Positions 1 to 6,294 of a stretch of DNA of 64,000 nucleotides are shown here, piece after piece (within the stretch, counting starts at the first letter, position 1; each line of letters opens with the position of its first letter). Location: positions 248,001 to 312,000 of the forward strand of contig NZ_SJPY01000005.1 in NCBI RefSeq assembly GCF_007860185.1. The letters run 5' to 3'. Below the pieces are notes generated by a model, which saw nothing but the letters and a program-made list of their open reading frames with translations, did not search any database and had not been told where the DNA came from. This stretch comes from Novipirellula aureliae. Lineage in GTDB: Bacteria > Planctomycetota > Planctomycetia > Pirellulales > Pirellulaceae. The position numbers and the translations under genes are program-made.

Positions 1-32
1 GAGTTGTGAGTCCTGAGAAAAAAGGGTGACGT

Positions 33-392
33 ATGCGGGATCATCGAAAACTACGAGCGTTTGAACTAGCAGATCAGCTTGTCATGTCTGTCTACTCAGC
101 AACAAGGACATTCCCAAGGGATGAAATGTTCGGTCTGACGTCGCAACTTCGCCGAGCTTCCGTTTCGATTGCATCCAACATCGTCGAAGGATGTGCGCGG
201 AACTCCGAAGCAGATTTCCTACGTTTCCTCGACATGGCACTTGGATCCATTCGAGAGGTCGAATATCAGCTGACCATCGCAAGACGGCTCGAATACACAA
301 ACGGCGAGACCGCCGAACGACTTGCAAATCAAGCGGATGAGACAGCAAGGGTGCTCGCTGGTCTCATCCGTTCACTTCGCTCGTCAACTTGA
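33..392 (+). CDS. Four-helix-bundle protein (S23/IVP-like), copy 1
   Basis: A 119-residue protein of the four-helix-bundle family, whose members are encoded inside 23S rRNA intervening sequences in Leptospira and Coxiella and as free genes elsewhere. It starts MRDHRKLRAFELADQLV and has the diagnostic FGLTSQLRRAS and SIASNIVEGCAR segments at about residues 33-54, then helical repeats ending in SLRSS. Two close paralogs lie at 931 and 3134. It is encoded opposite to the tRNAs and flanked by inverted repeats of degenerate heptads (left arm at the window edge, right arm near 400-460). The family is known; the molecular function is not, and RNA binding is only a family-level guess. The start has AAGGGTG upstream. 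Confidence 0.85.
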   Translation: MRDHRKLRAFELADQLVMSVYSATRTFPRDEMFGLTSQLRRASVSIASNIVEGCARNSEADFLRFLDMALGSIREVEYQLTIARRLEYTNGETAERLANQADETARVLAGLIRSLRSST

Positions 393-394
393 TC

Positions 395-470
395 CTCACA
401 CGACTCAGGACTCATCCCTCAAGACTCGTTTCAGTCTTCAGTCTCTAAAAGTAGTCGTCGCGATTGACTC
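395..470. repeat. Right arm of heptad inverted repeat around copy 1
   Basis: Tandem degenerate heptads of the type ACTCAGG/ACTCATC/AAGACTC. They are complementary to the GAGTCCTGAG-type left arm at bases 1-20, so the four-helix-bundle gene sits inside an inverted repeat. Confidence 0.6.
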
Positions 471-472
471 CA

Positions 473-670
473 TCACAGACGCCCCGATCGTAGGCAACAA
501 CGTTTGAACCGCTGACCGCTGCCGCATGGGCACAGGTCGTTGCGGCCGAGTTTTTCCTCGAGTTGCTTGCCTTGGATGATTCGGACTCCGCGTTTGACTT
601 TCGTTTCTGACGGGTAGCCTTTACGACGTTTGCTCATTGGCTCGAAAGCATTGGGCGTTGTCGTCATCAT
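473..670 (-). CDS. SEC-C motif small protein
   Basis: A 65-residue protein whose C-terminal part contains [18 protein letters not shown], a typical SEC-C zinc-binding motif (CxCxnCC) as found at the tail of SecA and in many small stand-alone proteins. The N-terminal 35 residues are basic and unrecognised. It is encoded in the tRNA orientation at the 3' end of the visible array and is one of the cargo genes embedded in it. In other proteins SEC-C motifs bind zinc and mediate protein contacts; no specific partner can be named. The start is ATG, directly followed by a second ATG; no strong Shine-Dalgarno sequence is visible. Confidence 0.7.
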   Translation of the reverse strand: MMTTTPNAFEPMSKRRKGYPSETKVKRGVRIIQGKQLEEKLGRNDLCPCGSGQRFKRCCLRSGRL

Positions 671-807
671 ACAGGTGTTCGTATCGCATTGTTCTACTCC
701 GGTTTGAGTGTGAAAGTGTTGTGTTATGCAAAGACCAATCGGCGAAGGGACAACTCAGATGGTTCACATTTTCAAGATGTAATCAGAGTCTGCAGTCGAT
801 CAGTCAG

Positions 808-878
808 AAACGCCGGTGGGAGTCGAACCCACTTCGATCCGCCGAGGGCGGATTGCCCAGCCATCTGGCTCCAGCGTT
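808..878 (-). tRNA. tRNA-like, probable Glu(CTC)
   Basis: The acceptor AACGCTG pairs with CGGCGTT, and the T-arm GTGGG/CCCAC has a TTCGACT loop. The anticodon arm ATCCG/CGGAT encloses CCCTCGG, giving anticodon CTC, but position 33 is C rather than T and the stem could extend to 7 bp. This makes it a somewhat degenerate tRNA. No CCA is encoded. Confidence 0.6.
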
Positions 879-883
879 TTGGT

Positions 884-912
884 AGTCTTTAGGGGATAGT
901 CTTTAGTCTCTA
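884..912. repeat. Left arm of heptad inverted repeat around copy 2
   Basis: Repeated TAGTCTT(T)AG units just before the four-helix-bundle gene at 931. The complementary arm (CTACAGACTAAAGG type) lies at about 1296-1328. Confidence 0.6.
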
Positions 913-930
913 GGAAGTTGGAGGAATGAA

Positions 931-1290
931 ATGCGAGATCACAGAAAACTGCGAGCGTTTGAGTTGGCCGATGAATTGGTTTTGGACTTGTACCGTGCTA
1001 CCAAGACATTTCCGCGTGAGGAAATGTTCGGGCTAACATCTCAACTTCGTCGGGCAACCGTTTCGATTGCATCCAACATCGTCGAAGGTTGCGCTCGCCA
1101 ATCGCAAGCGGACTCCGTCCGTTTCCTCGACATGGCGTTCGCCTCCGCACGCGAAGTCGAGTATCAACTCAGCATCGCAGCTAGACTCGAATACCTACCC
1201 GCCGATGTCGCCACGAGACTCAACGACAAAGTCGTCGAAACATCGAAGGTCACGTATGGGCTCCTCAAATCGCTTCGCAGCGATTCTTGA
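931..1290 (+). CDS. Four-helix-bundle protein (S23/IVP-like), copy 2
   Basis: A 119-residue paralog of the gene at 33, sharing MRDHRKLRAFELAD, FPREEMFGLTSQLRRA and SIASNIVEGCAR. The ATG is preceded by GGAGG at good spacing. It is flanked by TAGTCTT-type heptad arms in inverted orientation (884-912 and 1296-1328), so gene plus arms look like one discrete inserted unit between two tRNA genes. The family is recognised from its characteristic motifs; cellular function is unknown. Codon-level divergence from copy 1 with a conserved protein suggests it is under selection rather than a fresh duplicate. Confidence 0.85.
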   Translation: MRDHRKLRAFELADELVLDLYRATKTFPREEMFGLTSQLRRATVSIASNIVEGCARQSQADSVRFLDMAFASAREVEYQLSIAARLEYLPADVATRLNDKVVETSKVTYGLLKSLRSDS

Positions 1291-1295
1291 TTTCC

Positions 1296-1328
1296 CTACA
1301 GACTAAAGGCTACGGACTATCAACTATC
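1296..1328. repeat. Right arm of heptad inverted repeat around copy 2
   Basis: CTACAGACTAAAGG-type units complementary to the TAGTCTTTAG units at 884-912, on the other side of the four-helix-bundle gene. Confidence 0.6.
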
Positions 1329-1331
1329 GAG

Positions 1332-1404
1332 TGCTCTCGCCAGGAATCGAACCTGGTCTACGACCTTCGCAAAGTCGCGTGCTAATCCGGCACACTCCGA
1401 GAAC
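1332..1404 (-). tRNA. tRNA-Arg(GCG)
   Basis: The acceptor GTTCTCG pairs with CGAGAGC. The anticodon arm CGACT/GGTCG has loop TTGCGAA, anticodon GCG. T-arm CCAGG/CCTGG. All arms pair; no CCA is encoded. Confidence 0.85.
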
Positions 1405-1485
1405 GTAGGTGAGGTGTGAGTCTCGAGTTGTGAGACCTGAGATTTCTTCCTCAAGACTCATTGCTCAAGACTCACTCCTAATCAG
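1405..1485. repeat. Heptad hairpin, GAGTC family, without ORF
   Basis: Left arm of GTGAGTC/GAGTTGTGAG-type heptads, right arm of AAGACTCATT/AAGACTCACT-type heptads. It matches the arms that flank the four-helix-bundle genes but has no gene inside. Confidence 0.6.
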
Positions 1486-1486
1486 T

Positions 1487-1557
1487 AACCCGCCCAGGAA
1501 TCGAACAAGCGTCCGACAGTTTCGAAGACTGTCATGCTATCCAGCACACCCGCGAGT
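1487..1557 (-). pseudogene. tRNA-Arg(TCG)-like, degenerate
   Basis: The anticodon arm ACAGT/ACTGT with loop CTTCGAA is perfect (anticodon TCG) and a TTCGATT T-loop is present. The T-stem (GCTTG against CCTGG) and the acceptor strands (CGCGGGT-type against GCGGGTT) do not pair. I read it as a decayed tRNA or a tRNA with an unusual fold. Confidence 0.5.
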
Positions 1558-1689
1558 CATTTGGTTGTCTTCATCATTCATAGTCACAAGAGCCGACGAC
1601 TGGGCACCCGTATGAGCGAGCCAAAAAGGAAACACTGCCAAGAGCGGTGCCTTTCTGCATCGAGCCACGTCGGCTTGGAAGAGTCGCGA

Positions 1690-1751
1690 GACTTGAGTCT
1701 TGAGCTATGAGCCAATACTCAGGACTCATCGCTCACGACTCGCGACTCTAA
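1690..1751. repeat. Heptad hairpin, GAGTC family
   Basis: TTGAGTC/TTGAGCT-type heptads face CTCAGGACTCATCGCTCACGACT-type heptads, forming a long imperfect hairpin in the spacer before the minus-strand gene at 1785. Confidence 0.55.
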
Positions 1752-1784
1752 AAAAGGCTCGCCACCGTGGTGGAGAGCCGCGTG

Positions 1785-2597
1785 TTAGTCGATGAACGCG
1801 ACATGTCGCATTGCAATCGACTCATTTTCAGTGTTCATCATGACTTGGTGCCAACCGTTCAAGATGATCGTCTTGTGATCCGGATGGCGAACTCGCCCGC
1901 GAACAAACACGCTTGGGTTTCGACGTTGAGCGACCCAGTGCAGATGACGAAGTTCAGGCTCGCTACTAATCAATCGCCGTCGCTGTCCCTCGGTCAATCC
2001 GTTCGGGTGCTGGTTACTGATGTAAACCAGTTGTCCGCCCTGTCGAACCACTTCTTCGCAAATGTGCGGTTTTCCACCACCACGTGCGATCGGCTCGCTG
2101 CGTAGAACGAGACGCTCATCGACCCACGCCGGATTATCGACCGGGACGAAGAACCACTCGCCCTGACGGATGAACGCTTCATTGCGTCGACGATTCCGCT
2201 TCCGCGGCTTCACGCCGAGACGGTTCTCGAGTGCTCGCACCGCAACCGGCTTGAGCGCGTCGAAAGCTGTCTTCACAGATGAAACGGCTGCCCGTTCGGG
2301 AACCGCTGCAACGAACCAGTGTCGCTCGTCGTGTCCGCACAAGAACTTGTGCTTTCCGTCGTCTTGTCGCGACATCAACAGCAGGTGTCGCATCGAAGGC
2401 TGGACGTCGATCACTTGCGTTTCGGCCAATTGTGGCGGCTGAATCGCAATATCGAAGAACTCGCCTTCGGCGTCATTGCCGATGTCGATCGAAACTTTTT
2501 CTACGGAAGTCGTTCCCCAACGCCGAACAATTGGCGGGTGAACGTTTACTCGAGCACCAATCCGCGTGAATTGACGCTCGATGCTTTGCATGCTCAT
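1785..2597 (-). CDS. Hypothetical protein embedded in the tRNA array
   Basis: A protein of about 270 residues that I do not recognise. The start at MSMQSIERQ is preferred because AAAGGC lies just upstream. No signal peptide or membrane segment is visible. The middle (about residues 125-145) is strongly basic (RLGVKPRKRNRRR), followed by a section rich in W, V and P and a HPNGLTEGQRRR segment, so nucleic-acid contact is possible. It is transcribed with the tRNAs and is the largest gene in the array, between tRNA-Arg(TCG)-like and tRNA-Arg(TCT). Its intact length of over 800 bp argues that it is functional cargo rather than noise. No function can be assigned. Confidence 0.65.
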   Translation of the reverse strand: MSMQSIERQFTRIGARVNVHPPIVRRWGTTSVEKVSIDIGNDAEGEFFDIAIQPPQLAETQVIDVQPSMRHLLLMSRQDDGKHKFLCGHDERHWFVAAVPERAAVSSVKTAFDALKPVAVRALENRLGVKPRKRNRRRNEAFIRQGEWFFVPVDNPAWVDERLVLRSEPIARGGGKPHICEEVVRQGGQLVYISNQHPNGLTEGQRRRLISSEPELRHLHWVAQRRNPSVFVRGRVRHPDHKTIILNGWHQVMMNTENESIAMRHVAFID

Positions 2598-2668
2598 GAC
2601 ATTGCCTTTCAAAAGTGTCAAACAAGCGAATGGATGCCGGCAGCCAACGTGACTGCGAATATCGGCAG

Positions 2669-2746
2669 TAGCCCGACCAGGAATCGAACCCGGAACTTCT
2701 GGTTAGAAGCCAGAGATGATGTCCGTTTCACCATCGAGCCAGGACT
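2669..2746 (-). tRNA. tRNA-Arg(TCT)
   Basis: The anticodon arm TCTGG/CCAGA has loop CTTCTAA, anticodon TCT. T-arm CCGGG/CCTGG. The acceptor AGTCCTG against TCGGGCT has one mismatch, and the D-region is longer than usual. Confidence 0.7.
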
Positions 2747-2750
2747 AGCG

Positions 2751-2828
2751 GGTTAGCATTGAGCTTGTTAGCAGTTAGCTAATCTCATCTTTGCTAATCC
2801 GCCAATTTGCTAACCGCTAAACGGCTAG
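2751..2828. repeat. Heptad hairpin, TTAGC family
   Basis: GTTAGCA/GTTAGCT heptads in the left arm face GCTAATC/GCTAACC heptads in the right arm. No ORF inside. Confidence 0.6.
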
Positions 2829-2834
2829 CAAAAG

Positions 2835-2922
2835 CGGAAGGCGAGGGAGTCGAACCCTCATGACCCCGAGGGGTCGCACGGTGTAGCAAACCGGCCCGGC
2901 GAGCCGTATCCGGCTGCCTTCC
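2835..2922 (-). tRNA. tRNA-Ser(GCT)
   Basis: The acceptor GGAAGGC pairs with GCCTTCC. The anticodon loop TTGCTAC gives GCT. A long variable arm with a GACCCC/GGGGTC stem is typical of class II Ser tRNA, and the T-arm is perfect. Confidence 0.9.
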
Positions 2923-2930
2923 GAAATAGT

Positions 2931-2999
2931 CTTGAGTCACGAGTCCTGAGATATGAGCAATCGCCCTCAGGACTCATCGCTGACGACTCACCACTCAAA
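2931..2999. repeat. Heptad hairpin, GAGTC family
   Basis: AGTCTTGAGTCACGAGTCC faces GGACTCATCGCTGACGACT, an imperfect long hairpin between two tRNA genes. Confidence 0.55.
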
Positions 3000-3002
3000 T
3001 AG

Positions 3003-3075
3003 TGATCACGGATGGAATCGAACCATCGGTCTCCTGCTTGTCACGCAGGCGTCTTAGCCGCTGGACCACGCGATC
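3003..3075 (-). tRNA. tRNA-Val(GAC)
   Basis: The acceptor GATCGCG pairs with CGTGATC (one G-T). The anticodon arm CCTGC/GCAGG has loop GTGACAA, anticodon GAC. T-arm GATGG/CCATC. Confidence 0.85.
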
Positions 3076-3079
3076 GGAG

Positions 3080-3116
3080 TAGTTTGTTAGCATTTAGCTA
3101 GTTAGCCATTAGCAAA
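3080..3116. repeat. Left arm of heptad inverted repeat around copy 3
   Basis: TTAGC-type heptads before the four-helix-bundle gene at 3134. The complementary GCTAAC/GCTAATC arm lies at 3487-3517. Confidence 0.6.
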
Positions 3117-3133
3117 GAACAGGAGAAGCAGAC

Positions 3134-3484
3134 ATGCGAGACCATACGAAACTTCGGGCCTTCACTTTGGCGGATGAAGTTGCACTGTTGATCTACAAAT
3201 TCACGTCGAGTTTTCCGCGAGAAGAACAATTCGGACTGACATCGCAAATGCGACGGGCCGCGGTGTCGATCCCATCGAACATCGTTGAAGGATGCGGACG
3301 TCAAAGCGAAGCTGACTTCCTTCGTTTCCTAGACATCGCATACGGCTCACTTCGAGAGGTTGAGTATCAGGCATCGCTCGCACTCCGCCTCGGCTTTGCC
3401 GATGAAACGCCAGAACTGAAAACTAAACTGACCGAGACATCGAAAGTTTTGGCAGCGTTAATCCGGTCCATCCGAAAAAGCTAG
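3134..3484 (+). CDS. Four-helix-bundle protein (S23/IVP-like), copy 3
   Basis: A 116-residue member of the four-helix-bundle family: MRDHTKLRAFTLADEV, FPREEQFGLTSQMRRA, SIPSNIVEGCGRQSEADF. It is more divergent than the copies at 33 and 931 but keeps every family motif. The ATG follows an AGGAG ribosome binding site. It is bracketed by inverted TTAGC-type heptad arms (3080-3116 and 3487-3517), a different heptad sequence from the other two copies although the architecture is the same. Function is unknown; the family is also related to the Avd proteins of diversity-generating retroelements, but no reverse transcriptase or variable repeat is seen here. Confidence 0.85.
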   Translation: MRDHTKLRAFTLADEVALLIYKFTSSFPREEQFGLTSQMRRAAVSIPSNIVEGCGRQSEADFLRFLDIAYGSLREVEYQASLALRLGFADETPELKTKLTETSKVLAALIRSIRKS

Positions 3485-3486
3485 TC

Positions 3487-3517
3487 CCTAACAAGCTAAC
3501 TGCTAATCAGCTAGCCA
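3487..3517. repeat. Right arm of heptad inverted repeat around copy 3
   Basis: AAGCTAACTGCTAATCAGC, complementary to the TTAGC-type arm at 3080-3116. Confidence 0.6.
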
Positions 3518-3522
3518 AAAGT

Positions 3523-3588
3523 AGCGGGTTCGGGGGTCGCACCCGACGGTCCAGGCTTATGAGGCCCGGATGAGCCTGGCTCACCCGC
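3523..3588 (-). tRNA. tRNA-Met-like (CAT), shortened D-arm
   Basis: The anticodon arm CGGGC/GCCTG has loop CTCATAA, anticodon CAT. The T-stem TCGGG/CCCGA has the unusual loop TGCGACC. The D-arm GAGC/GCTC encloses only three bases and the acceptor pairing is shifted, giving a gene of only about 66 nt. It could be an elongator Met, a k2C-Ile tRNA, or a decayed copy. Confidence 0.6.
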
Positions 3589-3596
3589 ATCGATGG

Positions 3597-3665
3597 AGAT
3601 GTGAGTCTTGAGCGATGAGTCCTGAGCTTGTCCTCGCGACTCAAGACTCACTGCTCGAGACTCGT
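3597..3665. repeat. Heptad hairpin, GAGTC family
   Basis: GTGAGTCTTGAGCGATGAGT faces ACTCAAGACTCACTGCTCG-type heptads; no ORF inside. Confidence 0.55.
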
Positions 3666-3669
3666 CAAG

Positions 3670-3743
3670 TACTGCGGGAGGGAGTCGAACCCTCAAACAC
3701 GAACGTTTGAAATTCGCCGCTTTGCCGGTTTGCGTACCACAGC
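3670..3743 (-). tRNA. tRNA-Leu(CAA), short variable loop
   Basis: The acceptor GCTGTGG pairs with CCGCAGT. The anticodon arm CGAAT/GTTCG has loop TTCAAAC, anticodon CAA. The variable region is only TGTTT, whereas bacterial Leu tRNAs normally have a long variable arm. Confidence 0.75.
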
Positions 3744-3747
3744 GTCG

Positions 3748-3830
3748 TAGCCTTTAGTCTGTAGCTGATAGTCCTTAGCAAGAGCCAAAGATCTCCTTCT
3801 AAAGACTATGGACTATTCGCTGTTTGCTAC
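3748..3830. repeat. Heptad hairpin, TAGTCTT family
   Basis: TTTAGTCTGTAGCTGATAGT faces AAAGACTATGGACTATT-type units; no ORF inside. Confidence 0.55.
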
Positions 3831-3835
3831 CAAAG

Positions 3836-3907
3836 TACTGAGGGCGGGAGTCGAACCCGCAAGCACTTGTTCCTAAGACAAGCGGCTCGCCGTTGGCCTA
3901 CCTCAGC
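3836..3907 (-). tRNA. tRNA-Leu(TAG), short variable loop
   Basis: The acceptor GCTGAGG pairs with CCTCAGT. The anticodon arm CTTGT/ACAAG has loop CTTAGGA, anticodon TAG. Variable loop TGCTT (5 nt). All arms pair well. Confidence 0.8.
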
Positions 3908-3909
3908 GT

Positions 3910-3985
3910 TGGTAAAGCGAATTAGCAGTTAGCGGTTTAGCGTTTAGCAAAATCTGATTCGGCTAAAAGCTAAACGGCTAACTGA
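3910..3985. repeat. Heptad hairpin, TTAGC family
   Basis: TTAGCAGTTAGCGGTTTAGC faces GGCTAAAAGCTAAACGGC; no ORF inside. Confidence 0.6.
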
Positions 3986-3987
3986 AG

Positions 3988-4058
3988 TGGAGCACCGGGG
4001 AATCGAACCCCGATTTTCTGCATGCAAAACAGACGTCTTCCCGTTGGACGAGCGCCCC
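3988..4058 (-). tRNA. tRNA-Ala(TGC)
   Basis: The acceptor GGGGCGC pairs with GTGCTCC. The anticodon arm TCTGT/GCAGA has loop TTTGCAT, anticodon TGC. T-arm CGGGG/CCCCG. Confidence 0.85.
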
Positions 4059-4219
4059 ATGAATGAAGTTAGAAGGGTGAAGTATGAAAATGGTTCGTGG
4101 CAATCAATGATTACGCGGGTTTTACCTCCTACCTTGATGTTGAACGGAGGCATCAGTACATTTCTAGTTGATGTTTAACCATCGCTCAAATGACTGCAAA
4201 ACAAAGCTGGGAGGCCATC

Positions 4220-5041
4220 GTGAAATATGAGATCAATGTTCGAGGAATTGAACGTCGGGTTCCTTCAGGCTTCCGCCTGCCAGCGGCCTTTAAGATGTTT
4301 GTTGATGTGTGTCGTCAATCACAGTTGGGAGATAGCGGTTGGTTCGCAGTGAAATACACCGCGCCATCGGACTTGCTTGGGTTTGACCCCGAAAACCGTT
4401 TCGTCCCTTTTTTGAGATTGGGTGACGGGGGCTTTGTGGCATTCTGGTTTCAAACTCGAAATTCGCCCGCCATCATTCACTGCGATAGCGAGGGGAACGC
4501 GTCCGTCGCGGGTGTTAACTTTGCTGATTTCTTGCTGAGATTAACGCGTCGAAAAACGACTGTTCCAGATCTCGATGACCGCGAAGTGGATAAATCACCC
4601 AGCTTCAAACGCCTTCCTAAACGTATGGCACCGCTTGCGAATAAACGGAAAGAATTGAACGCTTGGTTGGATGCCAATCATCCTGAAGTGACTTCCACTG
4701 ACGATGAATCGGAAGCTATTCGCCAGGAGCTGCATCGGGCGCTTACAACAGATATGGCGGCGTCTATTCGGAAATCAGAAAAGCTATTGAGGTATGAACT
4801 AGCCGAAGATGACGATTTCCACTCGTCGGTTGACATGATTGTTCACTTGACATCGAGATCCTACAAAGTCACCACAATTGGCGGACTGCCGTTTCCGCGA
4901 CCCCAGCGGCTACGAAAGGTGCTCGATCGGCTCGTTGCTTGGTTGGGGCATCCACTAAAGTCCTGCAAAATCTCTTTATGGTCCGATGGCCGCGTCTGGG
5001 TAGACGGAAATACGTGCTTCGAACCGCCTTTGTCGGAATAA
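4220..5041 (+). CDS. SUKH (SMI1/KNR4)-like protein, cargo in tRNA array
   Basis: A protein of about 273 residues. The GTG at 4220 is chosen because GGGAGG stands just upstream; the ATG at 4190 has no ribosome binding site. The N-terminal half (residues 1-115) looks like a SUKH/SMI1-KNR4 domain: a helix with FKMFVDVCRQ, a hydrophobic strand, FVPFLRLGDGGFVAFW, then IIHCDSEGN and FADFLLRLTR. In other bacteria SUKH proteins are often immunity proteins of polymorphic toxins, but no toxin is visible next to it, so that role is only a family-level possibility. The C-terminal 150 residues are charged and unrecognised. It is transcribed against the flanking tRNA genes. Confidence 0.55.
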   Translation: MKYEINVRGIERRVPSGFRLPAAFKMFVDVCRQSQLGDSGWFAVKYTAPSDLLGFDPENRFVPFLRLGDGGFVAFWFQTRNSPAIIHCDSEGNASVAGVNFADFLLRLTRRKTTVPDLDDREVDKSPSFKRLPKRMAPLANKRKELNAWLDANHPEVTSTDDESEAIRQELHRALTTDMAASIRKSEKLLRYELAEDDDFHSSVDMIVHLTSRSYKVTTIGGLPFPRPQRLRKVLDRLVAWLGHPLKSCKISLWSDGRVWVDGNTCFEPPLSE

Positions 5042-5066
5042 GCATTGCATTCTTTTTTCGTTTCAG

Positions 5067-5140
5067 TGCCCAGAGCAGGAGTCGAACCTGCAAACACTCG
5101 GGTTTAAGTCGAGCCGCTCGGCCGGTTGGCGTATCTAGGC
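5067..5140 (-). tRNA. tRNA-Leu(TAA), short variable loop
   Basis: The acceptor GCCTAGA pairs with TCTGGGC. The anticodon arm CTCGA/CCGAG (one mismatch) has loop CTTAAAC, anticodon TAA. Variable loop TGTTT, again class I-like. Confidence 0.75.
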
Positions 5141-5144
5141 GAAA

Positions 5145-5216
5145 TAGTCCCGGATGGAATCGAACCATCGCCTCTTGGATGTGAACCAAGCATCGTCGCC
5201 GTTGGACCACGGGACT
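5145..5216 (-). tRNA. tRNA-Val(CAC)
   Basis: The acceptor AGTCCCG pairs with CGGGACT. The anticodon arm CTTGG/CCAAG has loop TTCACAT, anticodon CAC. T-arm GATGG/CCATC. Confidence 0.85.
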
Positions 5217-5233
5217 GTTGTCGATCCGAAGAG

Positions 5234-5304
5234 CACGTCCCCAAGGATTTGAACCCTGACTAACTGGTTTGGAATCAGCAGTGCTACCGTTACACCAGAG
5301 ACGT
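5234..5304 (-). tRNA. tRNA-Trp(CCA)
   Basis: The acceptor ACGTCTC pairs with GGGACGT. The anticodon loop TTCCAAA gives CCA. T-arm CAGGG/CCTTG with loop TTCAAAT. Confidence 0.8.
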
Positions 5305-5317
5305 GTGTATTTCAAAG

Positions 5318-5402
5318 TGGGAACGCAAGGAATCGCACCTCTCGCCGACTACCACACAATTAAAGGCAGAAGGGTTACAACCTCCCGTGTGGAAACGCTC
5401 CC
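5318..5402 (-). tRNA. tRNA-Tyr(GTA), degenerate
   Basis: The acceptor GGGAGCG pairs with CGTTCCC. The anticodon arm GGAGG/CCTTC has loop TTGTAAC, anticodon GTA. The variable region is long, as expected for bacterial Tyr. The D-region is shortened and competes with the anticodon stem, and the T-stem is weak. Confidence 0.6.
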
Positions 5403-5403
5403 A

Positions 5404-5517
5404 TGGTTAGCTTGTTAGCAATTAGCGTGTTAGCATTTAGCCTGAAGCCGCTCTGCCAGGACCAATACATTTCCTTCCTAACTCGCTAACTGGCTAATCG
5501 CTATTTCGCTATACAAA
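5404..5517. repeat. Heptad hairpin, TTAGC family (long)
   Basis: GTTAGCTTGTTAGCAATTAGC faces CTAACTGGCTAATCGCTATT. The loop of about 40 bases holds no ORF. Confidence 0.6.
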
Positions 5518-5518
5518 G

Positions 5519-5602
5519 CGGAAGCCGTGGGACTCGAACCCACAACGGTTTTTGACCGCAGCTGTTTTCAAGACAGTGTCCTCATCCGGCCGGGTGACTT
5601 CC
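5519..5602 (-). tRNA. tRNA-Ser(TGA)
   Basis: The acceptor GGAAGTC pairs with GGCTTCC. The anticodon loop CTTGAAA gives TGA. The long variable arm CGGT/ACCG and T-arm GTGGG/CCCAC are class II. Confidence 0.85.
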
Positions 5603-5606
5603 AGGA

Positions 5607-5700
5607 ATAGCGAGTTAGCTTTTAGCGGGTTAGCGGTTAGCAAAACCTGACCCCCAATAAGCTAATTGCTAATTGGCTAACAGCTAATCAGCTAGCCAAG
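5607..5700. repeat. Heptad hairpin, TTAGC family
   Basis: GTTAGCTTTTAGCGGGTTAGC faces AAGCTAATTGCTAATTGGC; no ORF inside. Confidence 0.6.
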
Positions 5701-5775
5701 TGACGTGAGCGGGAATCGAACCCGCGGACTCCTGGCTGAGAACCAAGCGATTCTGCCATCAGAATCTACCACGCC
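5701..5775 (-). tRNA. tRNA-Glu(CTC)
   Basis: The acceptor GGCGTGG pairs with TCACGTC (G-T pairs). D-stem GATTC/GAATC. The anticodon arm CTTGG/CCAGG has loop TTCTCAG, anticodon CTC. T-arm GCGGG/CCCGC. Confidence 0.8.
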
Positions 5776-5778
5776 GAG

Positions 5779-5850
5779 ATAGTTGATAGTCTTTAGCCGA
5801 TAGTCTGTAGGCATTTCTTCTATAGACTAAAGACTATTTGCTATGGACTA
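5779..5850. repeat. Heptad hairpin, TAGTCTT family
   Basis: GATAGTCTTTAGCCGATAGTC faces AGACTAAAGACTATTTGCTAT; no ORF inside. Confidence 0.6.
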
Positions 5851-5855
5851 CCGAG

Positions 5856-5928
5856 CGATGGCAACGGGAGTCGAACCCGCAGCGACTTGATAGACAATCA
5901 AGCTTCCTTCCCAGAGGAAATTGCCACC
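5856..5928 (-). tRNA. tRNA-Asp(GTC)
   Basis: The acceptor GGTGGCA pairs with TGCCATC. The anticodon arm CTTGA/TCAAG has loop TTGTCTA, anticodon GTC. T-arm GCGGG/CCCGT. Confidence 0.85.
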
Positions 5929-5930
5929 AT

Positions 5931-6022
5931 ATTAGCGATTAGCTTGTTAGCAGTTAGCTTGTTGCGAAGAAGCCTTCTTGTCCGAGCTAATTGCTAATCG
6001 GCTGACTTCTAATCAGCTATCC
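5931..6022. repeat. Heptad hairpin, TTAGC family
   Basis: TTAGCGATTAGCTTGTTAGC faces GCTAATTGCTAATCGGCTG; no ORF inside. Confidence 0.6.
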
Positions 6023-6025
6023 CAG

Positions 6026-6101
6026 GGTGACCAACCGGAATTGAACCGGTGACAAACTCATTCACAGTGAGTCTCTGGAAACCAACACCAGATCTGGCCA
6101 C
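6026..6101 (-). tRNA. tRNA-His(GTG)
   Basis: The acceptor GTGGCCA pairs with TGGTCAC. D-arm TCTGG/CCAGA. The anticodon arm ACTCA/TGAGT has loop CTGTGAA, anticodon GTG. T-arm ACCGG/CCGGT. Confidence 0.9.
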
Positions 6102-6103
6102 AG

Positions 6104-6178
6104 CACCGGAGAGTGGAATCGAACCAATGAACTCCTCGTTCAGAGCGAGGTGCAGCGACCAACAACTGCTACTCCGGC
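6104..6178 (-). tRNA. tRNA-Gln(CTG)
   Basis: The acceptor GCCGGAG pairs with CTCCGGT. The anticodon arm CCTCG/CGAGG has loop CTCTGAA, anticodon CTG. T-arm ATTGG/CCACT is partly mismatched. Confidence 0.8.
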
Positions 6179-6196
6179 GTAACTAAACTTGCAAAG

Positions 6197-6264
6197 CACT
6201 CCGTCCGGGAATCGAACCCGACCTGCGAGCTTCAAAGGCTCACGTCGCGACGACGCGCCGGAAT
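6197..6264 (-). tRNA. tRNA-Gln(TTG), short
   Basis: The anticodon arm TGAGC/GCTCG has loop CTTTGAA, anticodon TTG. The acceptor ATTCCGG against ACGGAGT has one mismatch, and the D-arm is shortened to CGTC/GACG with a five-base loop. Confidence 0.7.
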
Positions 6265-6294
6265 GAGTATTTCCTAAACAAAACCAATCGAAAG

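Noticed and set aside
3134-3484. Diversity-generating retroelement (Avd plus variable repeat)
   Set aside because: Only the Avd-related four-helix-bundle fold is present; no reverse transcriptase, template or variable repeat was found.
5318-5402. Ochre-suppressor tRNA
   Set aside because: One possible loop reading gives TTA, but its stem does not pair; the GTA (Tyr) arm with a long variable region fits better.
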